Assembly (NCBI GenBank): GCA_020002185.1
Contig: CM034535.1
Location: 69,166,318-69,230,317 of the forward strand
From: Paraescarpia echinospica
Taxonomy: Eukaryota; Annelida; Polychaeta; Sabellida; Siboglinidae
Direction of reading: 5' to 3'
DNA length: 64,000 nucleotides
The notes under the pieces are model-generated. The model saw nothing but the letters and a program-made list of their open reading frames with translations, had not been told where the DNA came from and did not search any database. This document shows positions 13,001 to 25,000 of the stretch, piece by piece. The stretch's first letter is position 1. The number at the start of each line of letters is the position of its first letter. The position numbers and the translations under genes were made by a program.

Positions 13001-16000
13001 TTGGGGTTTCTGCGGTGGAAGGCAATCTGGATAAACCTTATTCAACACCCACCTGGATGGCAGCGATGCCAACGAATGAGTTGAGCGTGTCGTTGAAGGC
13101 GTCCTCCTCTCCCGTCATCAAGAGGTCGTACAGTTTGACCCCGTATGGCTGGAGCACGGCATCCGACTCCATGATAGACTGGCGGAACACGTCCAACTGC
13201 ATCAGGTCTCGCCCCATGCCGTGCCACTGCGTACCCATGCCGGCAAACACGAACCATACCGGGCGCTTCTCAGTACTCGCATATTGCTGCAAACACACAA
13301 CACTTGCGTACTTCAACAGCGACCAATTCTGGTGTCTTTAGACCCAGTCATGTTTTAATAAGATGCACTCCGATCCCTCACACCTCTCACAATCTTTCAG
13401 TGAGATATGTTTTAAATCAGCGCTAACTCAAAAATGTATAATACAAGGTCGTAATTTAATTGGATAACACCTCAACGGATAGTTCCACCTCGTCAAAAGG
13501 TCGGCATGCCAAGGGAAGATTATATTATCAGCTGCTGAAAAAGATTATCAAATAGCTGAGGTTTGTGCTTGTTTTTATTTATATGTCAACAAACCCCAAC
13601 CTCACAAAACACCCATGCCCTGATACCACGAGTCCTACTATTTCAATGTAATAATATAACGGTTTTAAAAAAAACAGTTAATGTTATCTCAGACATGGGT
13701 CACAATGCACAGCTGCACCCTTTTGTCTAATTCGGGACTTGCAAAAATATTTCTGGCTAAAGGCCTGGCACCCACCTGGACCTCCTGAACGGCAGGCTCC
13801 TTGTTGAGTATCGTGTAACCCCGATAGGGGTGACTCGACGCTGGCATGGCGGCCGTTTCCTGCAACAAAGCATGGGCTTCGACGCTGTGTGCATGTTCTG
13901 TGCGCATTTTTGTGAGCGTGCTTTCGAGTCCCTGCTGCGTACGACCAGCGTACATGCAAAGTCTCTGAGCATTCGTGGCTGCATGCGTTGGCGCTGGCGG
14001 CTTCGTGTTCGAGTGCATCAGCGCGTGAACATTTGATCCGCCGAAGCCGAATGAATTAATGGCGATGTAGCCGCCATTCCACGCCGTGCGCTCTGTGACG
14101 ACCTTGAGACGACCGTCGGAGAGGCCCGGGATGTCGAGGTTAGGCGTGGTAAAGTGGAGGTTAGCTGGGATTGCTCCATCTTCCATGGCAATGAGCACCT
14201 TAGCCAGGGCCGCCAGACCTACACACAGCATTCTTGTTTATGTCACCCACCACACGTGTGCAAACTGGAAAATACTAGATATTTATTGGCATTTTAGAGA
14301 ATCATAATCCATCCAGTCACATCCACCTAAAAATAAACTTTGCATTTTGGGAAACAATAAACTACTTATTTCCAGTCTGAATAATGCAATTTGGAATTAT
14401 CATCTTAGAAAAGGATTTTTGGTGCATGTTTTGGATTGAATGGTGATTTGAAACGTAAATACCCATTTTAAAACTTCAATACTATGGGTGTGTCAAGTCA
14501 ACCGCCCATAACTACGCAACAAACGGACTTACACGGACGACTCTGGTATCATTGTAAAGTTAAAACGTTGCCCTCACAATTCCATACAGCCAAAATGTAC
14601 CATTGCGACCCACCACATTTGTTCACACGAGACGCACGTACCTGATGCAGGCTCTGGGTGGCCCATATTTGACTTGGTTGAGCCGATCAGGAGCGGTCCC
14701 TTGCGACCGTTGCTGCAGAAGACGTCGGTGACTGTGTTGACCTCCTGTGGGTCCCCGGCCTTTGTTCCCGTGCCGTGGGCCTCGACATATGCGACCTCCG
14801 ACGGGTCGACTCCAGCCTCCTTATACACCTCCAGTAGTAGAGACTTCTGCACCTCGCCTGACGGGAATGTTATACCTGAAACACACAGCGCACTCTCTAG
14901 GCGATTGCAGTGTTTGATACCATCAGTTTTTGTGTATAATATGTCCCATGATTAATACACACCCCGACTTTTGCAAAATTCTGACAAAATTCTTATATTA
15001 TCAGGTATAATCGCTTCAGAACTGCATCAATCCCTCATTTCCTCGCTTCTGATAGTTGGCTTGAAGTGCGGCTCAGGGTTGGCCATTGTCATTTCATCAA
15101 AGTTCGATTCTATGGTGATCCTTGAATCCATACCAGAATCATAAAAATGTCCCATACACTGACACATCGCATGTGAAGATGTCACCTCGTGAGTCGTATC
15201 TACGCAGTCATTCTTCCACCTGGTGGACACTTGTACGACTACGTATGACCCCCAAGCAGGTGTTTCTAGAACTACACATACCCCTAGCGGACTGTCATAG
15301 GTTGTTTCAGTATTCCGCCCCGACGTACGCGCCAAACTGTGTTACCGCGATACTATCGTATATAAAACACGCATGTAAGATGCTTACGGCGCATGATAGA
15401 TTGTATAAAATGAGTGGTGACGTTTTCTATGCTTTGCCTAAAGCATACATTTCTGGATTATATCCAGCCGGAGACAAGTTTCTTTAGCACTAGCACCATG
15501 CTTAATACGCACCCAGACTGTTAAGTAAAAAATGAAGGAAAAATATGCATATTATACTTGGAAACTTCCAGTATGTTACAAAGATAGAAGCAGAAGGAGA
15601 ACGAAGGTGGAGCTGGGTTGGCCATGGACTCACAGAGAAAGGCAATAACATGGACACCAGAAGGGAAATGGAAAGTGATAGAAAACAATAGGGAAAGAGA
15701 TTCTAGGATGGAAGACTTGCACTGGATCTAAATGGATGACCAGAGACAGGACAAACTGGATCTAAATGGATGGCCAGAGACAGGACAAACTGGATCTAAA
15801 TGGATGGCCAGAGACAGGACAAACTGGATCTAAATGGATGACAAGAGACAGTACAAACTGGATCTAAATGGATGACAAGAGACAGGACAAACTGGATCTA
15901 AATGGATGACCAGAGACAGGACAAACTGGATCTAAATGGATGACCAGAGACAGGACAAACTGGATCTAAATGGATGACCAGATACTGGACAAACTGGATC

Positions 16001-19000
16001 TAAATGGATGGCCAGAGACAGGACAAACTGGATCTAAATGGATGACAAGAGACAGAACAAACTGGATCTAAATGGATGACAAGAGACAGGACAAACTGGA
16101 TCTAAATGGATGACCAGATACTGGACAAACTGGATCTAAATGGATGACAAGAGACAGGACAAACTGGATCTAAATGGATGACAAGAGACAGAACAAACTG
16201 GATCTAAATGGATGACAAAGACAGGACAAACTGGATCTAAATGGATGACAAGAGACAGGACAAACTGGATCTAAATGGATGGCCAGAGACAGGACAAACT
16301 GGATCTAAATGGATGGCCAGAGACCGGACAAACTGGATCTAAATGGATGACAAGAGACAGAACAAACTGGATCTAAATGGATGACAAGAGACAGGACAAA
16401 CTGGATCTAAATGGATGACCAGATACTGGACAAACTGGATCTAAATGGATGACAAGAGACAGGACAAACTGGATCTAAATGGATGACAAGAGACAGAACA
16501 AACTGAATCTAAATGGATGACAAGAGACAGGACAAACTGGATCTAAATGGATGACCAGATACTGGACAAACTGGATCTAAATAGATAACCAGAGACAGGA
16601 AAAACTGGAGAAGATACACTGAAGCCTTATGGGCCACAGAGACAGAAAAGGTGAGGCATAAGGTAACTTAGCACAGATCATTATTATTGGCACAACTTGT
16701 GGGCCTGTCACATGACACAATGGTGGTCATGTGACATAGGAAGAACACTTCCTTCTACTGGGAACACATCAAGGTAATGACCATTCGAGAACTGTATATA
16801 GAATACAGATGTGTCTAAATCTTAAGGAAACACTGTCATCACATGCTCCATACTGTGGTTAGCATTTCAAACATGCTAGATTGAAAATACATTACAATAA
16901 TTACAAAATTGGTAAAATACTAAAATAGCCGCAGGAATTAAGATATTAAATTAGTAAAAGTATAATGCATTTTTCGCACACCTCTCTCCTTGTTTCCATC
17001 GGAGTTGGTCTTGGAATGAATGAATGTGGCGTAGATACGTTTGGCAGCCGAGGCTTTCTGTAGGTACACAGCGACCACCGCTTCACTCCTACAGTAGCCA
17101 TCACCTGCAATACAAAGTCATGGACGACACCAACACACGTCAAACATGAGTCTTTTACACGGCCAATAAAACGTGTTATTTTACTAAAATTAATCTGCTC
17201 TGTTTTACCACAACTGTTATTCACGTCAAAGTTTTGGCAATCAATCAATTTCATTACTAAAATTAAAAAAATTATTCACTACGACAACATGTTAGTTTTT
17301 TGCCACAACAAATCTATTTTACTATGACAATCTATTTTACTATTAAACTATAGCTTTTTAAAATAGTATATTAAATTATAAAAAATATATATCTCAAATA
17401 ATGCAAAATACAATTTCAGAATTATTTAAGGGTAGCCATTGGTCGGTCCTAAATTTGATTTTTCTCCATTTTGGGATTTCATCATTTTCAAATAATTTAA
17501 CATGTTATGCATTCCCAATACACTGCATTTGTCAAGATTCTGATTAGAAATACCTATAATCAGGTGATGTATACCTGCCCGTACTGCTTAACATATGACG
17601 TTCTTATTTTGTTTTGGTCGTTTTCTGGAAACAATATTTTTGACCATTTGTGACACTGGCAAAAATTATTTTGGAAAACTACACAAGATAGAGAATTGTA
17701 ATTTTCACAAGTTATTCTGTGGAATGTCCCAGGTGCAATGAGCTATTTTGGATGTCATACCATTATTTTAAGGGTTTGTAAACAAGGGCCATCCAATTAG
17801 GGAATTAAACAAATCTTCACCTGAACGTCACAATTCACTATGGTGAAGTCGGAGCCCAAAACCACCTTATTGTGCAAAGTAGCATTCCAACAAACAACTC
17901 TAATAGTATGATGGTATTTGCTATCACTTATTCTGAATAATTTTGCCTGTGGGACCATACGTCCAAAGGCACATAAATCGCTGTTGCCATGGCAACAATT
18001 ATGTAAATTAACCAATTTTTCACATGTTCAACAATCTTCACCCAACTATTGCAATCATCAAATCAAGATACGGCCCATAGTTACTTTAGGACCAGTGGCT
18101 ACCCTTAAATGATCCAAAACATTTTCAAAACCCCTTTTGAAGACAAATTGTACTCAGATCAGCACAAAATCTGATTTTCCTTATGTGCCAAGAATTTCAC
18201 AATCATTTGATGGAGGGGGTTTCCTAGCACTAAAAATGACTTTCCTCCCATACCAGTGAGGCCGTTTTTAATCGAATAAAACAGACACGAGAAAATCACA
18301 AAAGTCACGTACCCGAGGCATCGAAGGATCTACATGCGCCACGCGGTGAGAGCATTCCAAGCCGCTGGAACTGCAGCGTGGTGTGTGGCTTCAGACAGAG
18401 ACTCGTGCCTCCAACGATGGCTGCGTCGCACTGACCAGAGCGGATCGCATGCAATGCTTGGTCCAGGGCCAGCAGGCTTGAACTACACGCTGTGTCAGTT
18501 GCATAACTCGGCCCTGGAACATGCATTATGAATTGCAAAGGTGGATCAATCCATTTATGGTTATTTCCAGGGAGAAACAAATCGTTCCATATAGAAATAC
18601 ACCTTCATTTCCAAATCTGGATAGTTATCTCAGACCGACTGTGAATAGCGTTTGATCTTGTCACCTCTAAAATGACATTTGTGACATTTGATACATCATA
18701 ATCTGTGAAAAAGGACGTTTACTGTATTTGCAGAAGAAATAATTCTCACATGCACCAATTTTGTTGCATATTTATTAATATTTGCATAGAAAGTTGAATT
18801 TGCAATCATAAATATTATACAGATAAGATAAATTGTTTTTACTAATATTATTAATTCATATCAGACAATTACTCATTGAGAGGGTGGTACTGATCAAATA
18901 ATGTAACACATGATTATTTATTTAAACAAAATTTTTATTTGTTTACTTACTAACATATCCAGAATATTTGATTGAATGTAAAAGTACTTGTGCATTAGTG

Positions 19001-22000
19001 TGTGATTACTGTCAAGATTAAAGTATCGCAATACAGTTTTTATGTATCTTCATAACAGATCAAAAGAAAGTATTGGAACATGAGTTAAAAAAAATACATA
19101 AACTAAAAAAAAAAATTCTTTCAATCAAACTTTCACTTATTTTACACTGCTGGCATTATTTTTGTCGCAAGAAATGCTGCTGTGGCAAGTGAATAAGGGG
19201 AAGAGGACCAAGAGGGTCGGGAAGAGGACCAAGAGGGTCGGGAAGAGGACCAAGAGGGTTGGGAAGAAGACCAAGAGGGTCGGGAATAGGACCAAGTGTC
19301 GGGAATAGGACAAAGAAGACCAGGAAGATGACCAAGAGGATCAGGAAGAGGACCGGGAAGAGGACCAAGAGGATCGGGAAGAGGACCAAGAGGGTTGGGA
19401 AGATGAACAAGATGATCAAGAAGAGGACCAAGAGGGTCGGGAAGAGGACCGAGAGGATCAGGAAGAGGACCAAGAGGGGGGCCGGGAAGAGGACCAGTAA
19501 GAGGACCAAGAGGATCAACAGAGGGACCAAGAGGGTCGGGAAGAGGATCAAGAAGAGGACCAGGAAGAGGATCGGGAAGGACCAGAGGATCAGGAAGAGG
19601 ACCAAGAGGGTCGGGAAGAGGACCAACCTTTGAAGTCAAAGAAGAACGAGAGGCGGTTGGCAAACATAGATCTCGTGCAGCCGGTCATCTCATAGCCCAC
19701 AATCTTCTCCATGTCGAATGTCCATACTTCGTGTGACTCCGACGCGCTGCAGCCAATGAACACGCCCGTCTTGGTGCCGCGTACATCTTGTGGGTTCATG
19801 CCTGGAAACAAGGCGCAAGTGAAACACCGAACCGCAACCATAACAAGATACATTTCATCCCTTGAGAACCAAAGTCGTAAGTGACATTTTCAAATGTCTG
19901 ACATTTCATACAGAAACTTTTCCTGCTAATGAAAAATCTGTTTTTTTTTAATCTAGTACAATGAGGCCCTTATTATACCAGAATTAAAATAAAACTTGAT
20001 CCTTCATCACATGCAAAATCTGTTTTGTTTAATCTAGTACAATGAGGCCCTTATTATACCAGAATAAAAATAAAACTTGATCCTTCATCACATGCAAAAT
20101 TTCTTTATTGAATTTGTCAGACATTTGAAAATGTCACTTGCGACCTTGTGTTTCTCATGGGACGATTTGTGATATAAATTTGCGTTATTTAGAAGATATT
20201 TAGTAGTAAAATACATTCATATATTGCGCAGTACCCAGTCCTTAGGACTGCTAACAGGATTTTACACTATGACTATATGCCCCACATCAATGGTAATCAT
20301 CAATTATTTTTTTCGCTGAGATCATAAGATACATTTTACATCTGGAACAGCTATGCCCCAAGCGTGTCACTTTGTTTTCAATTTTGTAAAAAACAAAATC
20401 AGTCAATAATTTTTAAATATGAATTAAAAACACAGTCATATGTATTAGTGTTTTTAAGGCTGAACCCACACAGGTGGTTTCAGTTGAGTGCACAAAACCT
20501 GTTTTTTCTTAATTTTAGTTAGCAACATAAATCTCATGTAGGAAGCAGGGTTTTTATATCTATTTGTCTGTATTAATCTGCCCACAATTGGTTGATTTGC
20601 TGTGACCAACAACAACTGTCCAAAACTGGCCGCTGGAATCTTACAACTCATATACTACACAATAAAAGTATTGCAATCTACAGGATAATTGCATTCTAAA
20701 TGTCCTTTTAAGGATTTATTTATTTGCTATACATTAGTGTTACTTGCTGTATGGCTTTATATTGATTTACAGAGTTTTTGTGTTAGCGCTATTTGAAAAC
20801 ATCTCGCTGAATTTGTATAAGAGCTGTGGGGAATCATTGTGCATCTATTTAAAATGTCATTTCATTGGGTCTAAAGGGTAAAAACACAGTATTTCAATAA
20901 ATAAATAAACACTGAAATGATGGAAAAAATCTTGCCGTCACAATTATCCTACACCCGGGGACCGTCTCACTGAGACAAATGGCTCATAAGGAAAATCAGT
21001 CATTAAACTCAATCCATTGTTAAATTTAAGCTTTAAAAATGCAAAAAAAACCATCGCTGTATCACGGAGGACACTATTTTCGTGATACACTGGCAAAAGT
21101 GTCTTGGTGGTAACAATTTTTAGTACATCAGATCACCGCTAAGGAGGGAAATCAATTTTAATGAGTAAAATCTGGCTTTTGAGCTCATGAGAATGTTAGT
21201 GATACGGTCCCCTGATGTAAAGCACAGTCAGAGCAAGACTGGCAGAAACTGGCTGAAACTGGAACAGTGAGGTCAGGATACAGGGTCAAATCTGGTTGTT
21301 ACATACCTGCATCAACTATGGCTTCATATGTCACTTCTAGCAGCATACGAAGCTGTGGGTCCATAGAGTTCGCCTGCTTCGGGTGCACCCCAAAGAAACT
21401 GGCATCAAATTTAGAGAGGTCCTTCAGTTTGCCGCTGCGTGTAGGTAACCCATTCAGACCTGGAATCAGTGCTTGTAAGATTACAACCCCCTCCATTCTT
21501 GATTTAGCCCGTCGTGAATTAGGTTCGTTAAGTTCAAATTTACAATGTCTGAAGAGTTATACAGACTTGCCTACCCCAAAAACTTCCCGTCAGTAATCCG
21601 TCTTCCCATTTACACTGATTTTCAGGAATATAGACCTGTTAGATATTGTCAGGAAAAGAGAACACCACTGTCAGTAATACCTTAATACAGTGATTATGAC
21701 GATAGTTGTACCCAAAACATAATTGTCTCTAATAAACTGAAGTGTTTTGAAGCATCCAGTTAACAAGGTAAAGTAGATGTTCATAACCAGCATTGGTGGA
21801 AATCAAACGTGAAGAAGTGTAACTCTAATGTAAATGCATCTATACACTATAGGCATAGCTAATTTACAAAGACTAGAACTGTTTTACTGTCTTTTCAAGT
21901 CAAACTTTAAGCAACTGAAAGAACCTCAATAATTTTGTGTTTAATACTAACCATTGTAATTCTGATTTTATGTAACTTTCAAAAACAGCTGCTGACTCAA

Positions 22001-25000
22001 GCACAATTCCATATTAGATATAAATATAATAGATTATGTAATAAACAGCAAATAACAAATACCACTCAGAGATTTACATTGTAAACTTTATTAGGGAGAA
22101 ACGCACGACCATCAGAGTGCACAATGCATGGTAGGCTCCAAATTCTAAGTTCAGAATCAACAGGTGCAAGTTGAATGCATGTCAAACTTTACACTGCACA
22201 CTGCTGCATCACTTGCGACTAGGGCACTTGTGTAGTTCCTTCATTCAACATCATCCCAGGTATATTTATATTACGAAAATATTGTGCCTTAGCTCACTTT
22301 TTAAGCCCAAATAGCGACCCGGTTTGCGCTAGTCTCCACCGCTGCAGTCGTGCATTACTGCATCGCGCTTGTAAAAAAGGCGATATAGAGACATATGTTG
22401 GTGCAAACCGGGGCGCTATTTACGCCTCAAAAGTGGTCTAAGATGCAATATTCTTAAAAGTAAATATGCCTGGAATAATATTGAATAACAGAACTAATGC
22501 ACTGAGCCTGAGGTATCAAAGTTAGGCAAAACTTCTGTTATAATGCAAAATCAAGGTAGGTCCAGATTTTACACAAGTGCTGCGACTAGTTGTGTCCACT
22601 GTCCACACAAGACATATCTGGTTAGAGTGCCGTCAGTACGCTGTTATAAACTTTTGCAGCACACGTTTCTTCTTGGCTGGTGGTGTTGCTATTTCGATCT
22701 CCGCCATCATTTCGTGCCGCATGACTTCTTTTTGTTTGAGCGTGGAAATGTGAATTTAACGTAACGCTGTTTCCTGTTGGTCAGATTACGACCAGAAGCA
22801 GCGAATAAAAAACCATGTCACAACAAGCTGCATATATATGCTGTCACCTGTTGAATATAGTGTAGCTAAATTTGAGGTGCACCGAAGTGATTGATGATCA
22901 TTGTAATAAAGAAAGAATCCGTAATATTTTCATCCCTCGCCGTAATAACGTAATTTGAGGTGTTTCTGGAATGATTCCGGACCATCCGGAATGCTAGGCA
23001 GGTCTGGTTATATGTAAAGTTCTTATACAGCGCAGTATCCAGTCTTCAGGACTGCTCAAAGCACTTTATACTAGACTCCCTGGCAGACCTCTTCACTTGG
23101 ACACCATGTCAACTTCTCTGGGAGGCATTCAGTCATTATTCATACACAAATATACACCACTGTCTATAGCCAGGTACTCATTCATACAGCCGAGTGATGT
23201 GGAGCAAGGTGAAGAGAGTCGGATGCTCTAGCCACTGTGCCACGGTGCTCCACAATATTTAAACTGCCTTTGTGAAATACAGATTTGTACATTTTTTGAT
23301 TTCACAGCTTTAAAATTATTAGATGACATATCTTTGAACAGGGTTTTTTATATACAGATTAAAATTAAGCAAACTTTTCAAAAATGCCGTTTTGAGAAAA
23401 ATTGCTTTAAAAATTTGACCATGTGAAAAAAACAATGCACATAGCAAACATACATTTAGTGCTTTATTAGTTTTTGGTTATTTGTGTAGGAAAATGAACC
23501 GGACATCTGCCCAAATCATAAAACTGATCACATAATCTAGACAGCAACTTTTGGCTCATGTGCTGAATAGGCCTGTGCAACTTTATACCCGATTCACTGG
23601 GGTGGGTCACATAATGACGTAAGTTCGGTTAGTTTATTAAAAATAAACTTTAGTTAAAATCACCAAATGTATTGACTATGATCAAATAGATGAACCAGGC
23701 AAGGTGTAAAGATCTGATTACCCCCAAGCTACAGCATACAGAGCCAAAGAAATTATGCTAAACTTTTGTCAAATATTTACTGGATCCAGTTAGTTAATAA
23801 TAAATCAATAGGTTTTATCATAATTTCATCAAAACAAAGTAAGAACTTTTTACAAACGACTTTGCACATCACAGTGATAATAATAATATTGAAACATTAA
23901 TTTGTTTAAACGTGAGTTTGAAATGAGATGATTTAAAATCAAACTGACTAAAGAGGATCCTTTTAGCTTTGAATGGCCACGATAAACTAATGTTTGTTAC
24001 ATTGTTACAATATTTGCGCCTCGACTACTTAACTATTTCTAAATCTAAATTTAATTTAATTTTGTATTGCTAAGATTCGCTACACAATTCACACAAATGA
24101 AAATACTAGAGGTCAGCATGACCGTATACACTGTCAAAATAGCAACATATCATCGCTATAAACAGCAGTGTGCCTTTCCAGGATGCAGGACAATTGTGTG
24201 TATAATCCATGATGTATGCTTAACGTATTTTCCATAGACACACAGTAAAGAATGGTAGTAAGCCTAAGAATATCCACACCAACGAGAACTCTCCGACATT
24301 GAATTAGGACACCGATAAATATATTCCTGTGTCATCCTACATTCAGTGTATATAAGTGTACTTGTACGAGTACTCATTCACTCCAGAAATAAGTGGTCCA
24401 ATGGTCAAATGTCCAGTGAAACAACAAGCAGTGTTTACATGCACATTTTCTTTTCTTAATTTGTATTCAGTGACGATTAATTGCCATGTTGATTCTGTAC
24501 AACTGCCCGATAGGCTGATTCATAAATGATGAGGTCATGTTCTAAAAACACCACTCCTTTAGTTCTTTAGATATGCGCGCACGCACACAGACAATCCAGT
24601 CCAAACATGCATATACCGTATTCGTTCTATTAAGCGTACATGCCCTATTAGCGTCCACCCCCTTTGTAGCAGCATCCGACGTCATGACAGTGATATCAAA
24701 GTCAACCTTGACTGTTGAATCCATCATTGTGTTTTAATTTCTACCAATATCACACTAGATTCAAAGCTGGGTGATGAAACAACATCGAAAGGTCCACCTA
24801 AATTATCGGATTTTTACAGTCTTCTGGTATCCTGCTCGTATGTGAGATGCATAAATCGCTTGCCAGTCACGTCTACTGAGATGGCTGTACTCAGGAACCA
24901 CAGGAACCAAAGAAAATGGGTGCCACCCCTGTACGCTTGTTGGAACACAACATTGTATATACATATATACACACAAATACATACAGTGTATATGTATAAT

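Noticed and set aside
19142..19663. Proline-rich frame ([10 protein letters not shown])
   Set aside because: Translation of the 21-bp polypurine array in intron 3.
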